The notes under the pieces are model-generated. The model saw nothing but the letters and a program-made list of their open reading frames with translations, was not told the origin of the DNA and did not search any database. Positions 26,961-47,443 of a stretch of DNA of 64,000 nucleotides are shown here, in pieces (position 1 is the first letter of the stretch; every line of letters starts with the position of its first letter). The stretch is taken from positions 38,056,501 to 38,120,500 of the forward strand of contig NC_084761.1 in assembly GCF_028858725.1 (NCBI RefSeq). The letters run 5' to 3'. Position numbers and translations under genes: made by a program. The DNA comes from Colius striatus. Its lineage: Eukaryota; Chordata; Aves; Coliiformes; Coliidae.

Positions 26961-27250
26961 GCAGCTTAAACTCTTTCATATGTTTTCGCGCAGAATGAGT
27001 GATGCACAGTACAATTGTTCACTACCCTGAACTGATGACCAGCACATTCCAGACCATGATGTCTCCCTCTTCCCGAACAGCTCCTCTCCTCAACCCCTTT
27101 CATATGCTGAGCATGATGTAAAGTGGTATGGAATATCCCCTTGGCTAACTGGAGTCAGCTGTCCTCATTGTCCCCTCTCTCAGCTTCTTGTGAGAGTTAA
27201 TTCTACTCTGGACAAACCCAGTACAAACAGTTAATGATCAGTACAGATTT
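26961..27250. other. possible further retroviral sequence
   Basis: The stretch around 27120-27190 (TGGTATGGAATATCCCCTTG and onward) resembles non-coding sequence that recurs in avian endogenous retroviruses, from memory only. It is contiguous with the pol remnant and may be the same insertion. Confidence 0.35.
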
Positions 27251-30245
27251 CCCTACCTTTCCCATGAGGCTTTCCCATGTATAAGCTTCAGAAAGTATGG
27301 CATAGTTTCTGGACAAAATCTTGACCAGTAGCATGAGAATTTCAACACACTTCAACAGTGCTTTGATCTAGAGTCATCTTTTGGTTTACAGCAGGTTCAG
27401 CTGCAGAACTGAGGTCTGGTTGTAGATGTAAATTCCATTTCCACCTGCCAAAATTCAGTGGGCTAGATCCAGTGATCCATTAGAAAAGTCACAGGTGAAA
27501 TATGCTTGTGCAGTTGTTTCATAGCACACATTAATAAAACAGCTTTACAAGACAGGGAAAAATTTCTTGTTTCATTCAAATTGGAACGGGAGTCTGAAAA
27601 TGTACATAACCCAGAAGAATCAGACCAAAATCTTCATACCAATGTTCCTGTCACTTTTGTGTGTGTTTCCCAAAACTAATATTAATGAGCCAGAAAACAA
27701 TTTTTAGGTTTTCATATGTCATTGAAATACTACTCTTCCATGTGATTGTACTCTGTTTAACTGACTAGTTTTGGCTCAATATAGACTAACTCACAGAGTC
27801 AGGTTATTAAATGAGTCTGCAAAAGTAAAAGAAACTTTTTCAGATCATCTGTTGAATATTTTTAGATGAGTGCCGACTCCCACTCCTGCTATGAAGCTGG
27901 CAAGATCTAACAAAAACACGTAAGATGACAGTAATTTCCCATTGCTCATGACACACTGGATACATGGCATTAGGAAACATTTACTGAATTTGCTCCTAAG
28001 TCTTCTGCAACTGTAGTAAGGCTAATATTTCACTGAAATATTTGTTTGAGAGAGAGAGGCAAAGACTTATGATAGAAATTCAGTTCTTTATCCATTATCC
28101 ATAATAACATGAAATTGCAACAAGAAGTAATACAGATTAAGGGAATTACCACAATGCAGACCCTAGGACTTACAGCATAACAGAAACTATTGCACAAAAC
28201 TGTGTTCATTTAAGACATCAGATGTCAGAGCAGTATTACAAGATACTCCAAAAGGTATTCTGGATGTTATGCTAGGTTCTCCTGGTCCATATCTGAAGTC
28301 ACAGACAGATGGAAACAGCTTGTTGTTCACACCAACACAACTTTTGCCAAAAAGAAACAACTTATTCCATGCGTGAAGCACTAAATCACTTGTGTTACCA
28401 ACAAACAAATTTATCACATACAGGTACATTACTGTCTTGTAAAGAACTACTAGCTGATCAAACATCAAGCATTCATCCAGAAGTGGCAAGTTGTAATATG
28501 GATGCACAAGTAAAACTTTCTGTCCAGTGTAGCAACAACTACTCCTTGTAGCGGCCTTGCCAGTTAGTAGCAGTCCCAGAACCTCAGGAGCAGAAAGCCA
28601 CCAGCCTCCTGTGTATCTGAGAAACTTATTCCATCATTGAGACAGCACTGATGATGTGAGACTAATGCCTTCATTAAATAGAATATAATTACTGCACACT
28701 GCTAGTGGGCTCTTTAGATTCCAGCCAATTCACACGGTAGGCAAAATGCATAATTATTCTGTTTTAAAGCCACAATCCAGAAGAAGGATATGGTTTGTTC
28801 TAGATTACATGAGGACTCTATGGTACCATCAGAAATTCAAGCGTTTTCTCTTCAACCATAGATATACCTCTAATCTCTCTGCATAAGAGAGCAGTAATAA
28901 GAGGTTCAAATCGGCTGTAATTTTACACTTGGCAAGTTTTCCTTTCTAAAATGGCAACCTCATTATGACAAAAATTCAGCCTCTACTTCAATCTGAAATA
29001 CAACTAAGAGCATATGTTTTTAAATTAAGCAAATCCCTACATAGAAATACCCACTGTACCAAATTGCCTTCCTGTTCTGAATCAGAAGTGTCTCTTACTG
29101 GTTAAATTCACAGGCAAAGCACATCTAAAGAGGGACTCAAATCTGGATTCTGACATAGGAGTTGTTCTGTAAAATAAAAAAATGCATGAGAATATAACAA
29201 AAGTATTTGACAATGGAATGAGATCTTTAAGAGGGATGGGAAACTAAAATGTACCTGCCAGGGAGTAGAATATTGCAGGGTATTAAATGTTCATGCTTTG
29301 GACTGATAAACTTCTTTTCTTGAAGAAAGAGAACATAAAAACTACAGGTTCCCTAGATAGCAGAACCATTCCTTATAAAGCATTACTAAGTAACATACTT
29401 TACAAAAATCCTACAAGTGTAAAATTTAATGGGATTTTGTGCATTCTATTTCCTTTTGAAGTTTGTTATATTTTCAAGAACACACACTGAATTGTAATAT
29501 ATCACTAACAGTGGTAATTTAATTTTGCAAGATTCAGGGTCTTAGTTTCCTAAGTGGTTAAATAACATTTCTAAATCTATTAAAATACTGAGCTCTGTTT
29601 TCACACATTTCATGAGTAGAATTACAGAGAACATCTCTGAAGTCATTCCTGTATCAGAAGTGCCCACAGACTGCAATTATTCCTGTTAACATCAGCTTCA
29701 TCAAGGTATACAGAAAAGAACTAGGACTTGACAAGATTATAAGAAGAGAAATCCATTTCTGTTTTCACACAGTGTACATGATACCAAGCACTGAACCATG
29801 GCCCAGGAAAACACTGAGGCTGTGGTTCACTTTAAGGAATTATTTATATCCTGCTAAGATTTTCCTGAATCTCCACTTCAGGATTTTATCTTGTTTTGTT
29901 TAATTCTCCTCCTCTCAACATATATGCTTGAAGTGATATTTGTGGTTTTTCGCAAGAAGAGGTTTAGAAACACAGTATCTTTTGCCAGACTGACTTACAT
30001 AGCTAGAAAAAACATCATCTACTAAGTTCAAAATCCTTTCTTCATTTTGTCTAGTAGAAAGCAGAAAATGACCCTCTATGCTTGAAGTGCTTTTGCTTAT
30101 CCCATCTATTATCTGTTCATCTAACAAAGACAATGATCTCCTGTAGATCACTTTTCACGTAAATCCAAATAGTACCATAGTCACAACAATATTGTTTCTT
30201 CATAGCATGCCTGTTAGCAAGATACTGTAAAGCAGCAGAAATCTA

Positions 30246-38797
<8,552 letters not shown>

Positions 38798-41700
38798 TTA
38801 TCCCATCATGTTGTAGCACAGAGTCTGCAGCCCATGCCTCAGACACAGACCTGACTTTTGCTCTCTGCAGATGATTTTCTGCTTGAGCATGCAAGGTTCA
38901 TGACAAAAATCAGGTCTGACAAAAATCAGCCTCAACAGCTGATCCTAATGTGGATGAAAGACAATACTATCAAATATAGAAAACTAAGTGAGACCCATGG
39001 ATGGCTCCTGTGTCATAAAACAACTTTGTAATTAAAATTTACCAATTAATTGTTCTGTTCTTTTAAAGTTTTAATTTGCATTTATTACCTCGGTTTTGTA
39101 TTGGTTTGTACTGTGAATGAATGCTGGTCTCTATTCCTTGCTTTTCCTTTATCCTTTCGGTTGCCAGAGATCCATGCATATTTTCAAAATCTGAACTGTC
39201 AGAAGCCACAAAAGGAACTTGGGTCCTTGTGAAGACATATCCAGGGGTATGAACAGAATTTATTGAGATCATTCAACGCCAGTAATGCTTGCTTTAGTGG
39301 CTGTTGGCTCACTTCCACTGAATCTCAAAGAACCCAGCAGTCCATAATAAAAGTCTTGAGAATCTCATAAGATTTCCATTTGCTGTGATAGGAAATGGTA
39401 ATTTCTAAATTGGATAGCACTGATCTGTACCTTCTGCACTGAAATTCAGAGCAAATTGGGAAACTATTTACCTTGTGCAGGGAAGAGCAGTTCAGCTGGG
39501 TCAAACAAAATTAATCACAATTTACACTGGAACACGAGATGAAAATCAGACTCCTCATATCCAGTATGGAATTCAGGTTGTGTTTTCCCGCCATATCAAT
39601 ACCATGAAACCACATTACCTCTGCTCTCCTTGCTCTATGATAAGTCATAGGGCATGGAAGCAAGAAAAGGGACAGACTGATCTCTCAGGGCCAGAAACTG
39701 TGGGAAAAAAAATGAAAGCATCATGCTTCTTGGTTAAAACATACTCTTATTTCATATAGAGCAATAGTTTAAAGTGGATTTGACTTTGAAGGCAAATGTT
39801 CCATCTGTTCAAATCTTTACATGCCCGGGTCTAAGGCTTCTTGATGTTTTATTTAGCAGATGCAAAGTTCCATGACTACATAATAAATAAATCCGTAAAC
39901 AAACAAAGAAATAAAGAAAAAGCTACTTGTTTGGAAGCAATAAGCAAAACTAGAGATGCAAATTATTGCTGCTTTCATCACAAGCTAAACGGCATGCAAA
40001 AATATCAGGAAAAGATAGAGCAAGCAGTTGTTTCTTCATCTGTTATTAATTCCTTTTTATTTTCAGAGGTTGCCTTCTGATAGCACTGCTCCACGCTGTG
40101 CACAAGAGCATGCACACACAGAAGCTGAACTAGTGACTTACTAAACTAAACTACGTAAAGCAGAGATGGTTATTCTCTTCAAAGGTCTTGGGAAGTAAGG
40201 ACTTTCAAAATTTTTGAATCAATGAAGATGAACATCTGGGTATAACTGACAGTTAAAGAGATAAAATCTGTTTCTCCTTGACAACTGCCTCTTTCCTCTC
40301 TTGAGCCAACTAGAAGTACGTCAAATTGGAACCCAAAGTTTCACTGCATATTTAAGAAAAGTAGTTAGTTGGGGGTTATGAGTTTCAGCATGTACAGTAG
40401 CAGCTGTCAGAAGCCCCAGTTAAGGCAATAAGACACGAGCAAAACTCCATAAGGACTCCATAAGGTACAGGGACCTAAGACTCAGTTCTCAGTTTCATTT
40501 AGCCTAACATCAGTCCAGATGTAGTCTGAGTAATTTCACTTGTACAAGCATCAGAAAAAACAAACTAACCACAATCTCTAAGCATTTCCCCTCAGTTCCA
40601 AAGCACCAAAAATGTACATTTGGTTCAAGAATTTTTTGAAATGCAAGATACTCGCAAGGACTGGTATTGCTTCATCGACACATGGAGTATCTCTAAGCTT
40701 TAAAATGCAGGCTAACTTACAGTAACAGACACCTCAATGTGACAGTGTGTAAAACTTCAGTTTAGCAAATATTTGCCTCAATGTTTTACAATCACATGAA
40801 ACAGTGTTAAGAAATTAAATCTACAACTTTTCCCAACTTTCTGAAGCAAAATTGCTGAGATTTGGGTAGCCCTTGATAAGAAACCCTCTCTCCATTAGAA
40901 TAGCCATGTCTTGGATTAATAGGAATAGGGCATTTTTACTTAGTTCAAAATCTCTACAAATAGGATTATTGCACAGAGCTATCTTGGAATGCATTCTTGA
41001 GTGTGTACATGTACTTCAAAATACAAGTAAGTTTTCCAAGGACACCAAAGGTTTCCCTGGCATTGTAGCCTTGAAGAAATTCCCACCACAAACCACATGC
41101 AAGTGTTTTCCTCAACAAAGAAAATATTTAATTTATAGAGCACATCTTAACCTCTGGACCACCTCCTGGTTCTGATTCTACATTGAACAGCTAAGAAATA
41201 TTCTCTACAGTCATTGTGTCAGGGTTGTCTTGCAAAACATTTAGTAGATCAACCTGACCTTCACAGGAACATCCAAAATCATTCCAGGGGTTTGAACAGA
41301 GTTTGAGGAGGCTGAACAGAAGTTACTCTGTTGCCACATATTCAGACCCCTTGGCCCCCGAAACCTTCCTATGTCCTCAGAAAGCAGTCTGATCTGGCTG
41401 CTGACACAGCCCTTCACAGGGAAGATGACCAGATGAGTTAGTGAGAAAGAAGAGCTGAAACGGAAGAACATTAATAAGACATCTATTCCTATTTGTGCTT
41501 TAGTCTCACATACTTTCTGATTCAAATGAGTGTTTGATTGTCCCTCCAGGTTTCAAATTCCCTTCAGCAAAGCTGCAGAAGAATCAGAAATTGTCAAACT
41601 AGACAAAAATGTTTCGACATGGAAAAGATCCAAGCTAATCTTTCATGAATACTTCCCTTTGCAATTCAGCTGTTGGATGCAATTCTTTGTTTCTCCAGGA

Positions 41701-43762
41701 GGCTGCTCTGACCATGCTGGACAAACTGGAAAAATCATGGGTGTCACTGATACTTTAGACACCACAGCTTGTTTCCTTAATCTTTCCTTTGTAATGGTCT
41801 TGTACTCTCATTTTTCTTCTGCCAAACTGAAGGTTCTCTGAAACTTAACAAAACATAATGAAGAGAAGCTCATAGGAATATCTGCAAGTGCCCTAGCTAG
41901 AAGTCCTAATAAGGTGGCTCTTCAGACCTGCTTTGGTTATCATTCAGTGAATCATGACATTTGTGAAATGCATGCCATGGGAAACTCTGGAGACTAGAGG
42001 TGCAGGTGCAACTGAATGAGCTCTGTTATCTTTCCCAGCCTCATGGGCTTGTTCACTCTTTATCTCCAGAGCATTAGTGAGAATGCCAAACATACACATT
42101 TGTAATAGCTCCTGGTTTAGTGATGCAGGAATCTTCAATCTGCAAGCAGAAAATAGATGATCATGCCCTCAAAACTGACTTGGGAAGACTATGATAGACA
42201 TATTTATGAAGCAAATCATGCTACCTAATTTTATTTGTATAACTGTAGGCCAAAATATATAGTGCACAATACTATTTCTCAATGGCTGAGGTGCAAACTC
42301 TAGTAAAATTTCAAGATGACTGAGCATGGCTGTCACAATTGTCCAAATATTCCCAATATGGAAAGACATATTGCTGAGTAGAACCTCATTTTACCTCCAT
42401 CTATTTTGTTGAGTGCTCCTGTAGGTCTACACTGAGGTGTGCATTGAAGTATCATTTCTAGGCCCTTGAATTTTCAGGAAGAAAAATACATTGTCTATAC
42501 GGGACATAGTATCTTATTTTACAGGATTTTCTATTATTCCAACACAATGAAAAAAGGACATAATTTATAAAAATACTTGATAGTTTCTGGTAACACATGG
42601 GTGAACCTGGTCCTTTTTTCCTTTTTTTTTTTTTTTTTGACAAGCTGCAGATAGCATAGCAATAAAGGCTTCAGACTGCCAAGGTCAAGGAAAGTTTGTG
42701 ATGCACAGAGCTCAGAATCACAGAATCTTAGGGGTTGGAAGGGACTTCAAAAGACCATCTAGTCCAACTCCCACCTTGCCAAAGCAAGATCTCCTAGAGT
42801 AGGTCACACAGGAACTTGTCCAGGTGGGTTTTGAATGTCTCTAGAGAAGGAGACTAAACAATCCATCCGGGCAGCCCCTTCCAGTGCTCCATCACCCTCG
42901 TGGTGAAGAAATTCTTCCTTATATTGTTTGGAACCTCTTATGTTTCAGCTTGCACCCATTGCCCCTTGTCCTATCATTGGACATCATTGAGAACAGCCTG
43001 GCTCCATTCTCCTGACATCTGTCATTTATGTATTTGTAAACATTAATGAGACCACTCCTCAGTCTCCTCTTCTCCAAGTTAAAGAGCCCCAGCTCCCTCA
43101 GCCTTTCATCCCAAGGGAGATGCTCCACTCCGTCATTTTGGTGGCCCTGCACTGAACTCTCTCCAGCAGCTCCCTGTTCTTCTTAAACTGAGTTGCCCAG
43201 AACTGGACACAATATTCCAGATGCGGTCACATGAAGGCAGAGTAGAGGGGGAGGAGAATCTCTCTCAGCCTATTGCCCATACTCTTTCGAATCCATCCCA
43301 GGATGCCATTGGCCTTCTTGGCCATGAGGGCACATTGCTGGCTCATGATCATCCTGCTGTCAGGAACAGAGGACAATCAGGACCCCCAGGTCCCTTTCCC
43401 TTACCCTACTCTCTAACAGTTCATTCCCCAGCCCGTACTGGTACATGGGGTTATTCTTTCCCAGATGCAATATTCTATACTTGCCCTTGTTGAATTTCAT
43501 TAGATTTCTCCCTGCCCAATCCTCCAACCTGTCCAGGTCTCGTTGGATGGCAGCACAGCCTTTTGGTGTGTCAACCACTTCTCCGAGTGGCTGACAGTGC
43601 TCTCTGTTCCCTCAGCAAAATCATTAATGAGTATATTGAACAGTACCAGTCCTAGCAATGACCCCTGAGGGACTCTACTAGATACAGGCCTCCAACTAGA
43701 TCCTGCCCCATTGATCACCACTCTCTGTCTTCTTTCCTTCAACCGGTTAACAATCAACCTCA

Positions 43763-44897
43763 TGTCATGGTTTGACATGACAGCCTTTTCTGGTATGGGG
43801 GAAGGGGCTGCAAAGATGGCTCCTGCAAGAAGTTGCTCACAACTCTCCCCAGCTCAGAAAAGGCTCACTTCTGGGGCTGAGCCAATTAGACGCCTCCACG
43901 ATCACTTTTTAAGAAGAAGCCGGAAGGGGAGGTGTCTTCCTCCATCTTCTTTTCTTTCTTCTGCCCCTTCTTCTCTTCTTCTGGCTGGCGGTGGTGCAAG
44001 GAGTAGGAACGGTGAGAGAAACAACCATGCGGACTCCAAGGTCAGTGATGAAAGGGAGGAGGTGTACTGTAGCAGAGACTCCCCTGCATTCTATGGAAAG
44101 AACTGGTGAAGCTGAGATTTATTTTCATTTCTTTAAAGACCCCGAGCCAGGGACAGTGATTTTGGCCGGAGGAGGCCTTGTCCAGAAGGAGGGGCCCTTT
44201 ATCACTATGGTCGGAGCAGGCCCTGTCCCGAGGAAGGGACCTTGCAAGTGCAGAAACTGCAACCGCGGTGAAGAATCCACGTCAGAAATATTCACCAAGG
44301 ACTGTGTCCCGTGGGAGGGAACCTGTATCGGCAGAAGCCGCAGCTGCTGGGAACAACCCACACCAGAGAAGTTTGTTAAGGACTGTGTTCTGGGGGAGGA
44401 ACCCCGTGTTGGAGCAGGGGAAGAATGCCAGGAGTCATCCTCATCTGAGAAGACAGAAGCAGCAGAGCCCATCTGTGAGAGACTGACCACATCCCCCACT
44501 CCCTGCCCCCCTGAGTCGTTGCGGGGGGAGGAGGTAGAGATATCGGGAGCAGTGAGTTGGGCCTGGGAAGAAAGGAGGGATGGGGGAGGGAGATCTTAAA
44601 GTGCTGGTTGTAATTTTCTCATCATCCTACTCCCTTTTTGCTTTTATTTTGTTCTGTTTCTTGTAGAATAAACTTTCCTACTTTCCTCTCTAAGTCGAGT
44701 ACTAGAGTCTGTTTTGCCCAGAACCATAATTGGCAGTGAGCCCTCCCTGCCCTTGTCTCAATCCACCACAATCTTGCTTATCTTTTTACTCCCATTTCGC
44801 TGGGTCCTCCGCCATCCTAACGAGGGTAGGGGTGAATGGGGGCATCGAGCGAGAAACTGTCGTGGTGCTGTTGTGCTAGCTGGGCCAAACCACGACA
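43763..44897 (+). mobile_element. solo LTR of an endogenous retrovirus, copy B
   Basis: 1135-bp LTR starting TGTCATGGTTTGA and ending CCAAACCACGACA: TG...CA termini and an inverted terminal repeat of about 12 bp with one mismatch. It is flanked by the 5-bp target-site duplication CCTCA at 43758-43762 and 44898-44902. A poly(A) signal AATAAA lies at 44667-44672. A CT-rich tract at about 43930-43985 and 81-bp tandem repeats at 44228-44389 sit inside. The 202-codon open frame at 43991-44599 lies wholly within the LTR. It is the same family as copy A at 5688-6657. No internal viral genes are present. Confidence 0.92.
44228..44389 (+). repeat. 81-bp tandem repeat inside the LTR, two units plus partial third
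   Basis: Unit 1 is 44228-44308 and unit 2 is 44309-44389; a partial third follows from 44390. Units start CCGWGGRAGGGA and end AAGGACTGTGTY. Divergence between units is considerable, with matching ends and a looser middle. The unit is 27 codons long, so the enclosing open frame is not broken. Confidence 0.8.
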
Positions 44898-45373
44898 CCT
44901 CACTATCTGATCATCCAGCCCACACTTTCTCAGTTTTTCTGTGAGGATGCTGTGGGAGATACCACAATTTATTCAAGTGTAATACTTCAAACTAATGTAT
45001 GCTTTTCCCTTTTTTTTTTCCTTAAAAAAAAAACAAAACAAAACCCACAACTTGAAGCATGTTCCAAACTAATAGGCATTGTGCCTTCTTATGACACAGT
45101 TGAGCTGCCACTCTCTGGGATTCAGACTAACATGTGTTCTTTGTTCGGCACAGACTGAATTGATCTGCAGTAGATAGATGTAAAAATATAGAAAGAGGTA
45201 GGAATCTATATCTCTGCTGTTTCTCAAAGGTTGCTCTTCAGATAGTAGTGCCAAACAAGTGCTGAAAAACTGTGTTTTTTTTAACCTTGGGAACTCATGC
45301 CCCACTGTCCCTTTGAGAAAATCATAGCTTGGAGAAGGTTTTCACAGGATATTAAGAGACACATGTATGTTAG

Positions 45374-45945
45374 AGAATCATAGAATCATAGAATGGTAGA
45401 GGTTGGAAGGGACCTTTAGAGATCATCTAGTCCGAACCCTCTGTAGAAGCAGGTTCACCTAGATCAGGTCACATAGGAACACGTCCAGGCAGGTCTCGAA
45501 GACCTCCGAAGAAATAGACTTCACAACCCCTCTGGGCAGCCTGTGCCACTGCTCTGTCACCCTCATAGTGAAATGGTTTTTTCTTATGTTTAAGTGGAAC
45601 TTCTTGTGTTCCAGCTTCATCCCATTACCCCTTGTCCTATTGCTAGCTGCTATAGAAAAAAGGGTTGTCCCAACCTCCTGACACCCACCCTTTAGATATT
45701 TGTAAATGTTCATAAAATCTCCTCTCAGTCTCCTCTTCTCCAGACTAAACAGTCCCAGTTCCCACAGCCTTTCCTCATATGAAAGATGTTCCATACCCCT
45801 GATCATCTTGGTGGCCCTGTGCTGGACTCTCTCCAGAAGTTCTCTGTCACTCTTGAGCTGAGGAGCCCAGAACTGGACACGGTACTCCAGATGAGGTCTC
45901 ACCAGGACAGAGTAGAGAGGGAGAAGAATCTCCCTGAAGGCCATG
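45374..45945 (-). mobile_element. CR1 LINE 3' fragment
   Basis: Minus-strand CR1 3' end with the tail CATTCTATGATTCTATGATT. Coding blocks [51 protein letters not shown] and [14 protein letters not shown] remain in one frame across 179 codons to a terminal FLCDLI. It is 5'-truncated at about 45945 and among the least decayed CR1 copies here. Confidence 0.95.
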
Positions 45946-47010
45946 GGAATCCTGAGATGCAAACTCAATAACAAGTGGAGGCAAAAGGAATGACTCATGC
46001 CCTTCCCCGTTTCATTATTTTTTAAAAATATAACTAGTTAAGGAAATAATCGCAGTAAGAGAGCTCTTTGGAGAATCTTGCCAAGGAGTGTGAAACACGC
46101 TACACTGCATCTAGGAGACAGTAACACTTATAACATGTTTATCAGAACTTGCAGTTGCTAGCTTCAGACCCTGTTTTAGATTAATTCTGATTTTGACTTT
46201 GAAGTCACAGGTAGTCTCTCTGGCTACAATACAAATAGGTGACATCATTTAAGTATTCTTAAATATTTTCACACCTGATAAACAATTAAGTGATTTTTAG
46301 TGTGTTCCAGTCCTCTACTTTGCAACCAAATATCCACATGCTCTTGACAGAAGACGCATAGTACTATCTGTTTTGTCTAGAAGTTCTAAATTCTCTGGTC
46401 CACTATGCCAGTGAAACTCAGCAGTTGCCATCAAACAAAATAAGTTTAATAGCTTAAAAAGCAAAAAAACCTAAAAAGGATATTTGAAACCATCCAGTTG
46501 TCATAGGTGCCTGAAAAGACAACTAACTTGCCTTGGCTGAAATTCGTATAAAGCAGTGCTAGGTATAGCATGCACCTTATACTTCAACACTTGTTCACTT
46601 TTGAAACTGCACTTTCAGACCCATGTTGAGAATTTTTAAGGTGAGCACTAGGAAACAAGCACTTGCAGCTGGGATCCACTCCAAGTTCCACACAGATCAC
46701 AGACAGCATAGGGCTCTTATATTCAGTGTAAATTGCACTATACATTGTTAGAGTATACATATCTGAATTAAAGAAAGAGAAGAATGGCCACAGCCAAAGC
46801 ATCTTCACACCCACCCTGAAGTCTCTTTCAGACAGATTTCATCTTGTATGAGCAGCTTCCCCCAGTACAATTATCATAATTCAAATGCTTGCTATAGCAT
46901 CTCAGAAAATCCTGAGTTCAAAACCAAATACCATACACTCAGGGAGGAAACATCCAGCTGAACTTAGCCATTATAGGTTACAGACTCTTAAGCAGCAGAC
47001 TAAAGTGTAC

Positions 47011-47443
47011 CAGAATCACAGAATGGTGGAGGTTGGAAGGGACTTGTAAAGATCATCTAGTCCAGTCCCCTCCTAAAGCAGGTTCACCTTGATCAGGTTG
47101 CACAGGAATATGTCCAGGAGGGTTTTGAAAACCTCCAGAGGAAATTCCATACCCTCCCCGTGCAGCCTGTGCCTTGGCTCCCTCACCTTCACAGCAAAGA
47201 AGTTTCTCCTTGTGTTGAAGTGGAGCTTCCTGTGTTACATCTTGTCCAGTCACCTGTTGTCACATCTACTGCTCTCCCCTCACCTACCCAGCCAGTCACG
47301 TCATTGTAGAAGGCTATCAGGTTGGTCAAATAGGATTTTCCCTTGGTGAATCCATGTTGACTGCCCTACTAGCGGATCCAACCTGGAGAGTCAGACCAGC
47401 TATAATGACTAGTCTCTCTTATATGATCCTGATGATAACCGTT
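47011..47443 (-). mobile_element. CR1 LINE fragment with internal deletion
   Basis: The 3' end is at 47011 (minus strand CCACCATTCTGTGATTCTGG). The sequence passes from the 3' coding end at about 47255 straight to an RT-proximal block (47256-47443) that is normally several hundred bp further away. Roughly 600 to 700 bp of the middle are missing relative to the 20781 copy. Confidence 0.88.

Larger units (their letters stand above)
42713..44962 (-). mobile_element. CR1 LINE, interrupted by an LTR
   Basis: The CR1 3' tail is at 42713 (minus strand GATTCTGTGATTCTGAG). The RT C-terminal block ([20 protein letters not shown]) lies near 43050-43130 and the RT region ([16 protein letters not shown]) reaches 43762. 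The element resumes at 44898 and ends by about 44962. The 1135-bp insertion at 43763-44897 is an LTR with a clean target-site duplication, so the LTR is younger than the CR1. Confidence 0.93.

Noticed and set aside
40444..40465. 11-bp ACTCCATAAGG tandem pair
   Set aside because: Too short to separate from chance slippage in intron sequence.
45459..45998. 179-codon minus-strand open frame
   Set aside because: CR1 reverse-transcriptase C-terminus in a truncated copy; the first residues are unrelated flank.
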